From CAVSCD01 sp963726335 (GTDB lineage Bacteria; Acidobacteriota; Aminicenantia; Aminicenantales; UBA8522), in contig CAVSCD010000010.1 in NCBI GenBank assembly GCA_963726335.1, positions 434,001 through 498,000 on the forward strand: a DNA stretch of 64,000 bases, read 5' to 3'. Under the pieces are notes generated by a model. It did not search any database. It saw nothing but the letters and a program-made list of their open reading frames with translations, and had not been told where the DNA came from. A program made the translations under genes and the position numbers. This document shows, piece after piece, positions 8,676 through 17,801 of this stretch. Position 1 is the stretch's first letter, and each line of letters opens with the position of its first letter.

Positions 8676-11306
8676 ATGCCCAAGACTGCAGTCGCTCTGG
8701 CGCTTTGTCTCGTCCTCTCGAGCCTCGCGGCCGCCGCCCCGGACGGCCGGCCGACGGCCGGTTCGACCGTCCGCATCATCTCCTCGAGCCACCAGGACAT
8801 CGCCTGGATGAATTCTCCCGAGGCCTGCCGCGAATACCGGGACACGCGCTGCATCACGCCCGCCCTGGAGATGATGGCCGCGAACCCCGACTACTGCTTC
8901 GTCATGGAGAACATGCTGAACCTGATGGAATACCTGGAGCGCCACCCGGACCGGCGCGACGAGATCCTCAAGCGCACGCGCGAGGGACGGCTGGAGTGGG
9001 GCGCGACGTTCAACCAGCCCTACGAATCCCTGCTCAGCGGAGAGCAGCTCATCCGCGAGACCTATTTCGGCCGCCGCTGGCTGGTCGATAATTTCCCGGG
9101 CTGCGACGCCCGCGTCTACTTTAATCCCGATGTGCCGGGGCGGGCCTTGCAGATGCAGCAGATCCTGAGCAAGGCGGGGATCCCCTACATGATCATCAGC
9201 CGCTATCACGAGGGTTTGTACAAGTGGGCCAGCCCGGACGGCTCGGCGGTCCTGGCCTACTCCCCGGGTCACTACACGAATGCCTCGGCGATCCTCGGGG
9301 CCGCGCCGGCGGCCGCCGTCAAGGCGCTGGAGGACAGGCTCGCCAAATGGAGCCCTTACCACCGGCAACGCCGTATCCCGGCCGTGTTCCCTCTCCTCAA
9401 CTCCGTGGACTTTTCTCAGCCGACTGATTTCGGCCCGCTGATCAAGGCCTGGAACGGAGGCCTCGGGTCCCGGCCGGGCGAGCCGCGCCCGAGGCTGACA
9501 TACTCTCCGGCGCGTCAGTTCTTCGACGAGCTCGCCGGCGCGGACGCCGCCTTTGACGAGATCGCCGGAGAGAGGCCGAACCTCTGGCTCTACATCCACG
9601 GCCCCGCGCACCACCGGGCCATCACCGCCCAGCGCGAGGCCGGATCGCTCCTCCCGGCCGCCGAGATCTTCAACACGGCCCTGGCTCTCCTCGAGGGCGG
9701 CTTCGCCGGCTACCCCGAAAAGGAACTGGACGAAGCCTGGCTGGCGGCCATCTATCCGGACCACGGCTGGGGCGGCAAGGAAGGCCAGATCACCGACCGG
9801 CTGTTCCTTAAAAAATACGAGTTCGCCCGCGATGCCGGCCGGCGGCTGCTCCGGAATGCCATCGGCAAGATCGCGGGGCGGGTGGCCACCGCCGCGGACA
9901 GGGGGATCCCGGTCGTCCTTTTCAACAGCCTGTCCTGGGACCGCACCCTGCCCGTCACGGTCGATGTGCCCTCGGCGCGGGAGAACTGGCAGGTGGTCGA
10001 CGGCGAAGGCCGGCAGATGCCCGCCCAGTTCCTGCCGGCCCGCGGCCCCGACGGGGGGCGCCTCGAATTCATCGCCCGCGACGTCCCGGCCCTGGGCTAC
10101 AGGACATTTTATCTCGTTCAGAGCGAGTCCGAGGGCCTCCCCCTGGGCGGCTCTCCGCAAAACACCTATTATGAGAATGATTTCTACCGGGTCGAGCTGG
10201 CGCCCGGAGGCATAAAAAAGCTGACCGATAAATCCCTCCGGCGGGACATCCTGAACACGGCTAAATTCCTCGGGTTCGAGGTGTTCACGATGCGGTCGGT
10301 CGGCAACGGCGCGGGCGAGTTCGGACGCGTCCAGCAGCCGACCATGGAAGGCTTCGACACGCTGAGCCGGCACGGGACCCAGTGGCGGTACGACACCGCC
10401 GAGTCGGGAGCGCTGCGCGCCGTTTTCACCATGGAGCAGCCGCTCGTGAACTGCACGATCCGGCAGAAGCTGATCATCTACAACCATGACAAGCGCATCG
10501 ACTGTGAAGTCTCGATCCAGGACTGGGACGGCGACCCCTACCGCGAGTTCCGGCTGGCCGTGCCGGTCGATGCCCCGGGAGGCCGAATCGCCTACGAGGT
10601 CCCGATGGCCGTCGTCGAGGTGGGCAAAAGCGAGATTCCGGGCACGGGCGGACCGGCCTACGGCAACCTGAATTACGACGAAAAATGCTCGGAGATCCGC
10701 CCCCGGGAGGTCCAGAACTTCATCGACGCCAGCGGCGCGGAGTTCGGGGTGACGCTGACGACGAGCGTCGCCGTCAACGACTTCCTGGACCCGACGCCGG
10801 ACCCGGCGCCATATCCCATTTTGCAGCCCGTACTGCTGGCGTCGCGGAGGAGCTGCCATGGCGAGGGCAATTGGTACCTCCAGGAGGGCGACCATCGCTA
10901 TCGCTTCTCGATCTATTCCCACGGCGGCGGCTGGACCAACGGCTGGCGGCGGGGCATCGAAGCCAACTCTCCCTTTTTCGCGGTCGTCGACCCCGGCCGG
11001 GCGGAAAAACCCGACTTGCCGGAGAGCCGGGCTTTCTTCTCGTTTTCCGCGGCCAACGGGCTCGTCAGCACTGTCAAAAAGTGCGCCGATGACGATTCGG
11101 TGATCGTGCGCTTCTACGAGATCGAGGGACGGCCGGCGGACGTCGAGATCAGCTCGGCTTTCCCCCTGAACCAGGCGGAGGCGGTGAACATCATCGAGGA
11201 CGAACCCCGGCCTCTGCCCTTTGACGGGAAGACCTTGAACATCCGTCTAGGCCATCACGCGATCGAGACGGTCAAGCTTCGGCCCGTCCTGAATTCGCAG
11301 AGATAG
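8676..11306 (+). CDS. Secreted GH38 family alpha-mannosidase
   Basis: An 876-aa enzyme expected to hydrolyse alpha-mannosides in the periplasm or outside the cell. A signal peptide covers residues 1-22. The zinc-binding motif SSSHQDIAW gives H39 and D41, and FNPDVPGRALQMQQ around D152 matches the nucleophile region of GH38. The helical middle domain and the GH38 C-terminal beta domain (from about residue 500) follow, so length and order are normal. The start at 8676 has GGAGG six bases upstream. The frame is open further upstream through the preceding pseudogene, which I exclude. It is followed by a GH29 fucosidase, suggesting joint attack on mannose- and fucose-containing glycans. Confidence 0.9.
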   Translation: MPKTAVALALCLVLSSLAAAAPDGRPTAGSTVRIISSSHQDIAWMNSPEACREYRDTRCITPALEMMAANPDYCFVMENMLNLMEYLERHPDRRDEILKRTREGRLEWGATFNQPYESLLSGEQLIRETYFGRRWLVDNFPGCDARVYFNPDVPGRALQMQQILSKAGIPYMIISRYHEGLYKWASPDGSAVLAYSPGHYTNASAILGAAPAAAVKALEDRLAKWSPYHRQRRIPAVFPLLNSVDFSQPTDFGPLIKAWNGGLGSRPGEPRPRLTYSPARQFFDELAGADAAFDEIAGERPNLWLYIHGPAHHRAITAQREAGSLLPAAEIFNTALALLEGGFAGYPEKELDEAWLAAIYPDHGWGGKEGQITDRLFLKKYEFARDAGRRLLRNAIGKIAGRVATAADRGIPVVLFNSLSWDRTLPVTVDVPSARENWQVVDGEGRQMPAQFLPARGPDGGRLEFIARDVPALGYRTFYLVQSESEGLPLGGSPQNTYYENDFYRVELAPGGIKKLTDKSLRRDILNTAKFLGFEVFTMRSVGNGAGEFGRVQQPTMEGFDTLSRHGTQWRYDTAESGALRAVFTMEQPLVNCTIRQKLIIYNHDKRIDCEVSIQDWDGDPYREFRLAVPVDAPGGRIAYEVPMAVVEVGKSEIPGTGGPAYGNLNYDEKCSEIRPREVQNFIDASGAEFGVTLTTSVAVNDFLDPTPDPAPYPILQPVLLASRRSCHGEGNWYLQEGDHRYRFSIYSHGGGWTNGWRRGIEANSPFFAVVDPGRAEKPDLPESRAFFSFSAANGLVSTVKKCADDDSVIVRFYEIEGRPADVEISSAFPLNQAEAVNIIEDEPRPLPFDGKTLNIRLGHHAIETVKLRPVLNSQR

Positions 11307-11383
11307 TGTCTGAGAGGCACGAAGCGGCGGCCGGCGTTCCTTCACGGCCCGGGTCTCTCAGGAAAGCCGGTGGGAGTCAAGCG

Positions 11384-13030
11384 ATGACTGAGATTAGCAA
11401 AACGCGGCGAGAAAGCGGCCCCCTGAGAAGGCCTGATCTTAGGAAGTTCCTGTTTTCGGGCGGTCTTCTTTGCCTGGCGCTGTCGCTTCTTTGTGCGGCC
11501 TTCGGTGATTCCCCTCGGGATGCCGAAGAAAAGGCGCTGCCGGCGCGGATATCCAGCTTCGCCCTGATACCGCCCGGCGAGCCCGAGGTCAGCATCGTGA
11601 GGCGGGCGGCCGACATTGTTCCCACGGCCAACCAGCTCGCCTGGCAGGAGATGGAATTCATCGCCTTCGCCCACTTCGGGATGAACACCTTCACCGACCG
11701 GGAATGGGGCGAGGGCACGGAAGACCCGGCCCTCTTCGACCCGGCCGGGTTCGACGCCCGGCAGTGGGCCACGGTCCTCAAGGACGCCGGCGTCAAGATG
11801 CTCATCCTCACCGCCAAGCACCACGACGGCTTTTGCCTCTGGCCGAGCCGGTTCACGGAACACAGCGTCAAGAGCAGTCCCTGGCGCGGCGGGCGGGGCG
11901 ATGTCGTCAAAGAGGTGACCGACGCCTGCCGGGAGGCGGGTCTCAAGACCGGGATCTATGTCTCGCCCTGGGACCGGCACGAGCCCGCCTACGGCGACTC
12001 GCCCGCCTATAACGCGCACTTCCGGGATCAACTTCGGGAGCTGCTGTCGAACTACGGCGAGATCTCCGAAGTCTGGTTTGACGGCGCCTGCGGCGAGGGG
12101 CCCAACGGAAAGCGCCAGGAGTACGACTGGCCGTCCTACTATCGCGTGATCCGGGAGCTCCAGCCGCGCGCCGTGATCTTCGGCATGGGCCCGGACGTCC
12201 GCTGGGTGGGAACGGAGAGCGGCACCGGCCGGGAGACCGAGTGGAGCGTCGTGCCGATCTCAGTCCGGGAGACGTCCTCTCCGGCCTCTACGTCACTGTT
12301 GGACGGGATGTTCCTTCCCGCGGATATGACCGGTCCCGACCTGGGCAGCCGCGAGAAGCTTCGCGGGGCGAGGGCGATCGCCTGGTACCCGGCCGAGACG
12401 GACGTCTCCATCCGCCCCGGCTGGTTCTACCACGCCAAGGAAGACGGCGAGGTCAAGTCGCCGGAAGAGCTCCTCGATATCTACTTCAGCTCGGTCGGGC
12501 GCAATTCCGTGCTGCTGCTCAACGTTCCGCCGGACCGCCGCGGCCGCCTCCACGAGAACGACGCCGCGAGCCTCCTGGGTTTGCGGCGTCGGCTGGACGG
12601 GATCTTCGGGACGAACCTGGCGGCGGGGGCCGCGATCAAGGCGTCGAGCGAGACCCGGGGGCATCCGGCGGCCTCGATCCTCGACGATGACAAGCTCAGT
12701 TACTGGCAGGCGTCGGAGGGCGCCGGGTCCGCCGTGATCGAGGTCGACCTCGGCGAAGAGGTCACGTTCGATGTGGCCATGTTCCAGGAAAATATCCGCC
12801 TCGGCCAGCGGGTCGAGGAGTTCTCGCTTCAGGCCAGCTACGGGAGAGAGTGGGTGACGTTCGCCGGCGGCACCACCATCGGCTATAAGCGTCTGCTCCG
12901 GTTTCCCCGGACGACCGCCCGCAAGGTCAGGCTGGTCATCTCCGGGTCCCGCGCCGAGCCGGCGCTCTCCGCCTTCGGCCTGTTCAGCTCGTCGCCCCCG
13001 CCGGGACCTTCAGCTACCGGAGGACCTTGA
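11384..13030 (+). CDS. Secreted GH29 alpha-L-fucosidase with C-terminal discoidin-like domain
   Basis: A 548-aa retaining alpha-L-fucosidase. A hydrophobic signal or anchor lies at residues 22-41. The GH29 barrel spans about 85-440, with TAKHHDGFCLWPS near 143-155 and the nucleophile D233 in EVWFDGACG. A C-terminal F5/8 type C-like carbohydrate-binding domain (NLAAGAAIKASS; SYWQASEG) runs from about 440 to 545. The frame extends up to the GTG overlapping the GH38 stop, but the ATG at 11384 has GGGAG at correct spacing and begins the signal peptide. Same transcription unit as GH38. Its 3' end overlaps the convergent M48 gene by 17 bp. Confidence 0.9.
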   Translation: MTEISKTRRESGPLRRPDLRKFLFSGGLLCLALSLLCAAFGDSPRDAEEKALPARISSFALIPPGEPEVSIVRRAADIVPTANQLAWQEMEFIAFAHFGMNTFTDREWGEGTEDPALFDPAGFDARQWATVLKDAGVKMLILTAKHHDGFCLWPSRFTEHSVKSSPWRGGRGDVVKEVTDACREAGLKTGIYVSPWDRHEPAYGDSPAYNAHFRDQLRELLSNYGEISEVWFDGACGEGPNGKRQEYDWPSYYRVIRELQPRAVIFGMGPDVRWVGTESGTGRETEWSVVPISVRETSSPASTSLLDGMFLPADMTGPDLGSREKLRGARAIAWYPAETDVSIRPGWFYHAKEDGEVKSPEELLDIYFSSVGRNSVLLLNVPPDRRGRLHENDAASLLGLRRRLDGIFGTNLAAGAAIKASSETRGHPAASILDDDKLSYWQASEGAGSAVIEVDLGEEVTFDVAMFQENIRLGQRVEEFSLQASYGREWVTFAGGTTIGYKRLLRFPRTTARKVRLVISGSRAEPALSAFGLFSSSPPPGPSATGGP

Positions 13031-14435
13031 GCAGCTTGCCCTTCGCCGGAACGGCAGCCGCCTCCATCCCGTTCATGATGGCGAAGTGAGGCCACAGGTC
13101 CTGGGCCATTCCCTCTTTCCGGAAGAGCTCCTGCAGTGCCGTCCCGCCGTCCGCCCTGACGAGAGCCAGCCGCTTGGCCGTCCGGTTGAGGTAGGCCGAG
13201 TCCGTGAGGTTGCGGAAGGAGCCGACCGTCGACCGGAAACCCGACTGGTAGCTCGAGAACTTCGGCTCCGGGCTCAGTGCCGAAAACGTGTAGATGAGAT
13301 CCCCCTTCTTGATGAAGGACCGGACGAGCCGGACCGGGCTCTGGTTTTCCTGAGGGACCGAATAGGACTGCTCATAGCAGGACAAGCCGTTGATCGTCTG
13401 CGAGCGGTCGTCGAGCAGTTGGCTGTTCTGGAACTCTCCGGCTCTTTTACCGGCGTAATCCTTCAGGCCATCAGCCGACTTTTCAGCCTGGAGTACGAGC
13501 ATGGCGTTGCCGTCGGCCGGGGCCATCTGGACCATGACCGGTGTATTGACGAGCTTCCAGCCCGACGGGATGCTGAACTCGAACCGGAGGTCGGGATGAT
13601 AGAAAGCCGAGCCATCGACGAACCCCTGGCGGGGATCCTCCCCATAGACCAGGTTCTGGATCTTCTGAAGATAGGCTTCCGGGTTGTGCGCCAGCCGGGC
13701 GTCTTCCGCGGTCACCTGTGCCTTGACATCGCGGATCCGGTCCTCGGTCAGGGGATGGGTGGAGAGGAAACCCGGGATGGTGCTCTTTCCCGAGAGGTCG
13801 CCCGATTTTTGCATGGCCGCGAAGAAATCGACCATGCTCCCGGGATTGTAGCTCGCCCGCCGCGAATACTCGACGCCCAGCGCATCGGCCTGCCGCTCGT
13901 CGTCGCGGCTGAACTTGAGAAAAAGAAGCTGGGCCCCGACTCCGGCAAGACCCGAGTACTTGGCGAAGGTCTCGCTCACGATGCTCCCGATCATCAGCCC
14001 GGCCTGCGCCAGCACCTGGTTGCTCATCTGCCGGACCGAATGGCGGGCGGTGACGTGGCCGATCTCGTGCCCGAGGACACCGGCCAGCTCGTCCTCCGAG
14101 CTCACCAGGGCCAGCAGGCCGCGGGTGACGTAGACGTAACCCCCGGGAGCGGCGAAAGCATTGATGACCGGGCTGTCCAGGACCGCGAAATGAAAGGCCA
14201 GGTTGGTCCGGTGGGAGCGCGAGGCCATAGCCGTCCCTGCGGCCGCGATGTAGGCTTCGAGCGCCGCGTCGGGATAAACCCCGAATTCCGCCCGGATCTC
14301 GGTGTCGGATTGCTTGCCGATCTCGATCTCCTGCGCTTCGGAGATGAGGCTCAGCTCTTTCTTGCCCGTGACCGGATTCACGGCGCAAGAGGCGACAAGC
14401 AGGGACGCTAATAGAACAACGGATAATTTGCGCAT
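13014..14435 (-). CDS. M48 family metallopeptidase lipoprotein (BepA/LoiP-like)
   Basis: A 473-aa zinc protease anchored by a lipidated C17 (VASC lipobox). The HEIGH motif at 123-127 and the downstream DERQADALGVEY motif, which supplies the third zinc ligand, are present. The C-terminal region beyond residue about 260 is a beta-rich extension (FEFSIPSGWKLVN) with a possible adaptor role. Relatives such as BepA, LoiP and YfgC act in outer-membrane protein quality control. AGGAGG lies seven bases before the ATG at 14435. An in-frame GTG one codon earlier is the alternative. It follows the DUF6599-like gene by 29 bp, so they form an operon. Confidence 0.9.
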   Translation of the reverse strand: MRKLSVVLLASLLVASCAVNPVTGKKELSLISEAQEIEIGKQSDTEIRAEFGVYPDAALEAYIAAAGTAMASRSHRTNLAFHFAVLDSPVINAFAAPGGYVYVTRGLLALVSSEDELAGVLGHEIGHVTARHSVRQMSNQVLAQAGLMIGSIVSETFAKYSGLAGVGAQLLFLKFSRDDERQADALGVEYSRRASYNPGSMVDFFAAMQKSGDLSGKSTIPGFLSTHPLTEDRIRDVKAQVTAEDARLAHNPEAYLQKIQNLVYGEDPRQGFVDGSAFYHPDLRFEFSIPSGWKLVNTPVMVQMAPADGNAMLVLQAEKSADGLKDYAGKRAGEFQNSQLLDDRSQTINGLSCYEQSYSVPQENQSPVRLVRSFIKKGDLIYTFSALSPEPKFSSYQSGFRSTVGSFRNLTDSAYLNRTAKRLALVRADGGTALQELFRKEGMAQDLWPHFAIMNGMEAAAVPAKGKLLKVLR

Positions 14436-14464
14436 CACGAATCCTCCTATCGGCCGGCTAAGGC

Positions 14465-15481
14465 TTATTGCGTGCCGCCGGCGAAAGCGCTGCGGAGACG
14501 CTCCCAGATCTTGTCCGCTTCGGGGGCAGGCCCCTTCGTGACAAGGAGCGCCAGGCAGCCATCCAGGAGCCGGCCTTGGAACACGTTCCCCCGGGCATCT
14601 CGCGCCTCAAAGCGGCCGTCAGCACTCCGGTATCCAGAAAACGGCGGGCTCGGGGAAAACAGCTTCTCGGCGTCCGAGAAAGCGGTTTTTGCTTCGACGG
14701 GGGTTTGGCCCTTCAGGACCACAGCCAGGACGCCCTCGGCGGGCCAGCCGGCCACGCCTTCATGGAACCGGATGGCCTGGCGGAAGAAGACCGGGTGCTG
14801 GTTGCGGAGCCCGATGGGGCCCCGGAGATATTTCAGCCCTCCCCGCGCCGCCCACTCCGGCGGGAATGCGGCCGCGAAAGACGGCTTCTCGCCGTCGGCC
14901 CGGAACTTGCCGTTTGCCGCCTTGGCGATCTTGAGGACAGCCTCGACACTCTCCGGGCTCTCGTCGAAACCGGTGACCGTGACGACGACGGGACCTTTCC
15001 AGAAATTGAGATAATAATCCTCGAGCCGTCCTCCCTGACCCAGATCGACTTCGGACCCGCGCGCGCTCGTCTTGAAGGTGAACATCCCGAAGGCGGCGGC
15101 GGCATCGGCCATCTCGAAGACCTCCAGGGTCACGGTCTTTTGGGGAGAAGATTCATAATCCTGGACGGCGACTTGGCGGAATCCGTATTCATTATAGATA
15201 TCGGCGCCGCCGTCGATGTACGTGAACAAGTCCTCTCCGCTGTAAACCAGCGGCTCGCCCTTCGGGGTCCAGCCCGGCACCTCGCCCGCCCGGGGGAGAA
15301 AGGCGGTCAAGTCGAGCCGGGCCGAAGAAGCAGAAAGTGCCTGTCGCCGCGGGCCGGCCAATACTCCGGATGGCCCGGCCGCGCTGTTTTCCGCCGTCAA
15401 CAGGACAGCCAGCCCGAGGCACAGGCAGGGAATGGCCCAGCGTCGCGCCATGAACGCACGTCGATGGCTCTTCTTCGACAT
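14465..15481 (-). CDS. Secreted DUF6599-like protein
   Basis: A 338-aa exported protein with signal peptide (hydrophobic residues 15-30). The domain carries the motif LFTYIDGGADIYNEYGF and a long alpha/beta region that reads like the conserved DUF6599 family of Acidobacteria-type genomes. No catalytic motif is recognisable. The start at 15481 has GGAGG five bases upstream, and earlier in-frame ATGs lack one. It is first in an operon with the M48 peptidase, which suggests an envelope role. Function unknown. Confidence 0.7.
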   Translation of the reverse strand: MSKKSHRRAFMARRWAIPCLCLGLAVLLTAENSAAGPSGVLAGPRRQALSASSARLDLTAFLPRAGEVPGWTPKGEPLVYSGEDLFTYIDGGADIYNEYGFRQVAVQDYESSPQKTVTLEVFEMADAAAAFGMFTFKTSARGSEVDLGQGGRLEDYYLNFWKGPVVVTVTGFDESPESVEAVLKIAKAANGKFRADGEKPSFAAAFPPEWAARGGLKYLRGPIGLRNQHPVFFRQAIRFHEGVAGWPAEGVLAVVLKGQTPVEAKTAFSDAEKLFSPSPPFSGYRSADGRFEARDARGNVFQGRLLDGCLALLVTKGPAPEADKIWERLRSAFAGGTQ

Positions 15482-15527
15482 CGCGGCCTCCAATGGCTCG
15501 TTTCGCATTTCCAACGGGGATAATTTC

Positions 15528-15556
15528 ACTTTACCGATTTCGCGGGGGGTTGTCCA
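15528..15556 (-). promoter_or_regulatory. Predicted sigma-70 promoter, DUF6599-M48 operon
   Basis: On the minus strand TGGACA (15556-15551) and TAAAGT (15533-15528) are 17 bp apart, about 45 bases before the start codon. Confidence 0.45.
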
Positions 15557-15620
15557 TTCATAATTCGCGCCGGAGGCTCAGCGCCCGGAACGGTCGCCGG
15601 CCGGCGGTCAAAGCCCGGTT

Positions 15621-15649
15621 TTGACACGCACCTAAAAGCTGTGTTATAA
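15621..15649 (+). promoter_or_regulatory. Predicted sigma-70 promoter, second fucosidase
   Basis: A consensus TTGACA at 15621-15626, 17 bp spacer and TTATAA at 15644-15649 precede the GH29 gene, giving a leader of about 48 bases with AAGGAG at its end. This is the best promoter match in the window. Confidence 0.7.
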
Positions 15650-15703
15650 GCCCATCTTGAACGTGGGCAACTTAGCCATCATCACCCCCAAGGAGTTCTT
15701 CCC

Positions 15704-17047
15704 ATGAAAACCCTTATCAGCTCTTTCCTACTTTTGGCCATGCTGGTCCTCACGTTTCCGGGGCAGGCGTCACCGGCCCCCGAGACTCCGGCCCAGCGCG
15801 AGGCCCGGATGAAATGGTGGACCGAGGCCCGGTTCGGCATGTTCATCCACTGGGGCCTCTATGCCCTCCCGGCCCGCCACGAATGGGTCAAGAACTACGA
15901 AAAATTATCGAACGAGGAATACCAGAAATACTTCGAGCACTTCAATCCCGATCTGTTCAATCCCCAGGAGTGGGCGCGCCTGGCCAAGCAGGCCGGGATG
16001 AAGTATTTTGTCATCACGACGAAGCACCACGAGGGCTTCTGCCTCTGGGATTCGCAGTTCACGGACTACAAGGCCACCAACACCCCCTACGGGAAGGACC
16101 TGATCAAGCCGATGGTCGAGGCCTTTCGGGCGGAGGGCCTCCACGCCGGGTTCTACCACTCGCTCATCGACTGGCATCACCCGGAGTATCCCGTCGACCT
16201 CCACCATCCGATGTTCAACAACCTGGAGTTCCGGAAAGCGTCGGCCAGCCGCGATGTCCGGAAGTACGCCGAGTACCTGCACAGCCAGGTCCGCGAGCTC
16301 CTGACCCAGTACGGCCCGATCGACTCCCTGTTCATGGATTTTTCCTTCCCCGGCGAGAACGGCAAGGGCCGGAACGACTGGCAGTCGGAGAAGCTCCTGA
16401 AGATGATCCGCGAGCTCCAGCCCCAGATCATCGTCGACGATCGGCTTGACCTCCTCGACGTCCCGGGCGGCTGGGATTACCGGACCCCCGAGCAGACCAT
16501 GCCCCGGGAGTGGGTGTCGATGGACGGCCAGCCCGTTCCCTGGGAGACCTGCCAGACGTTCTCGGGATCCTGGGGATACCACCGGGACGAGACGACCTGG
16601 AAAAGCGTCCGTCAGCTCATCGTCATGCTGGTTGAGACCGTGAGCAAGGGAGGGAACCTTCTGCTCAACGTCGGTCCGACCGCCCGGGGCACGTTCGATG
16701 AGAGAGCCAAGGCGAGGCTCGAGGGGATCGGCGCCTGGATGAAAGAGCACAACCGGTCGATCTATGCCTGCACCCAGGCCCCGGCCGATTTCAAGGCGCC
16801 GCAAAACTGCTTGCTTACCTTTAACCCGGCTGCGAAGCGTCTCTACGTCCACGTTCTCGAGTGGCCCATGGGCGTGTTGCACCTCGACGGGTTCGCCGGG
16901 AAGGTCGCCTACGCGCAGCTCCTCAACGACGCCTCGGAGGTCAAGTTCAGCGAGGAGGAGGGCGCGGCGAGGAAAACGCTGACTCTGCGGCTCCCGGTCC
17001 TCCAACCCAGGGCCGAACTTCCGGTTGTCGAGCTCTTTTTAAAATAG
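15704..17047 (+). CDS. Secreted GH29 alpha-L-fucosidase
   Basis: A 447-aa fucosidase without accessory domain. Signal peptide 1-22. The barrel opens with ARFGMFIHWGLYALPARHEW, has TTKHHEGFCLWDS at about 105-117 and the nucleophile D212 in SLFMDFSFPGE. A short C-terminal beta domain follows from about 350. AAGGAG precedes the ATG at 15704, and a strong promoter lies at 15621. It is sequence-divergent from the fucosidase at 11384 (different nucleophile context), so the two probably prefer different linkages. That preference is inference. Confidence 0.92.
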   Translation: MKTLISSFLLLAMLVLTFPGQASPAPETPAQREARMKWWTEARFGMFIHWGLYALPARHEWVKNYEKLSNEEYQKYFEHFNPDLFNPQEWARLAKQAGMKYFVITTKHHEGFCLWDSQFTDYKATNTPYGKDLIKPMVEAFRAEGLHAGFYHSLIDWHHPEYPVDLHHPMFNNLEFRKASASRDVRKYAEYLHSQVRELLTQYGPIDSLFMDFSFPGENGKGRNDWQSEKLLKMIRELQPQIIVDDRLDLLDVPGGWDYRTPEQTMPREWVSMDGQPVPWETCQTFSGSWGYHRDETTWKSVRQLIVMLVETVSKGGNLLLNVGPTARGTFDERAKARLEGIGAWMKEHNRSIYACTQAPADFKAPQNCLLTFNPAAKRLYVHVLEWPMGVLHLDGFAGKVAYAQLLNDASEVKFSEEEGAARKTLTLRLPVLQPRAELPVVELFLK

Positions 17048-17055
17048 AAGATCGG

Positions 17056-17652
17056 TCAGGGTTTCTTATCGGAAGCGCCGGGCTTGATGAGCGGCACACC
17101 CGCCCGGCACAGCGGGCAGTTCTCGGGTTCGAAAGCCTCGACCTTGAGCGGCAGCAGGCTGCCGACCGGTTTCCCGCCGATTTCGACCGAGCCGGCCGTC
17201 CTGTCGACGAGCACATAGATCCCGGTGACCGCCACCCCTTTCGTCCCGAGGCACTCGACGACCTCCTTAACCGAGCCGCCCGTCGTCAGGATGTCCTCCA
17301 CAATGACGGCCCGGCTGCCGTCGAGGCCCGCCCAGCCGGACCGGAAGCCCATCTTCTCCTCGATGCGCTGGCTGAAGGCGAATTTCTTGCCCAGCTTGAG
17401 GGCCGCCAGGAAACCGACGGCGATCGCGCCGTAAGCGGGAGAGACGATGTAATCGAAATCCGGCTGCTCGCCGCGGATCTTGGCAACCAGCAAGTCGACG
17501 ATCTTTTCGAGCACCCCGGGCTTCTCGATCAGCCGGATCTTCTCGAAATACCACTCCGAGTGCTTGCCCGAGGTCAGCTGGAAATGCCCCTGAAGAAGCG
17601 CGTCGCCTTCCTTGAAGAGAGTCAGCACGGCGGCCTGGCTGTCCTGGGTCAT
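17056..17652 (-). CDS. pyrE: Orotate phosphoribosyltransferase
   Basis: Converts orotate and PRPP to orotidine 5'-phosphate in pyrimidine synthesis. The 198-aa protein has the PRPP-binding loop AVIVEDILTTGGS at about 115-127 and the FQLTSGKHSEWY substrate region. A C-terminal CPLCRAGVPLIKPG tail, seen in PyrE of several thermophiles and deep-branching bacteria, adds two cysteines. AGGAGG precedes the ATG at 17652. In-frame sequence upstream to 17754 overlaps the predicted promoter and is excluded. The 3' end is 8 bp from the convergent fucosidase gene. Confidence 0.93.
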   Translation of the reverse strand: MTQDSQAAVLTLFKEGDALLQGHFQLTSGKHSEWYFEKIRLIEKPGVLEKIVDLLVAKIRGEQPDFDYIVSPAYGAIAVGFLAALKLGKKFAFSQRIEEKMGFRSGWAGLDGSRAVIVEDILTTGGSVKEVVECLGTKGVAVTGIYVLVDRTAGSVEIGGKPVGSLLPLKVEAFEPENCPLCRAGVPLIKPGASDKKP

Positions 17653-17725
17653 GGTCTCCTCCTCGAGTCGGTTCGTCCGGTCCAGCCCGCGGCAGCGGCG
17701 GCGAAACCCGCAGTCTGGCCTCAGC

Positions 17726-17754
17726 ATTATAAATAAGAAAACGGCTAAATCCAA
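17726..17754 (-). promoter_or_regulatory. Predicted sigma-70 promoter of pyrE
   Basis: On the minus strand TTGGAT (17754-17749), 17 bp, TATAAT (17731-17726). The leader would be about 65 bases. The region is AT-rich and shared with the divergent truD promoter. Confidence 0.6.
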
Positions 17755-17786
17755 TCTCCATCAGCTATTTATCGGCGAATCCCCGG

Positions 17787-17795
17787 TGATATAAT
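17787..17795 (+). promoter_or_regulatory. Extended -10 promoter of truD, leaderless transcript likely
   Basis: TGA followed by a perfect TATAAT (17790-17795). No good -35 box exists, but the TG makes an extended -10. Transcription starting six or seven bases downstream would begin at the GTG start codon itself (17802). Confidence 0.5.
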
Positions 17796-17801
17796 CTGTC
17801 C

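Noticed and set aside
8448..10922. Open frame of 824 codons antisense to the GH38 gene
   Set aside because: High-GC shadow: arginine/glycine/proline-rich composition, no motifs, no ribosome site. GH38 on the other strand is fully conserved.
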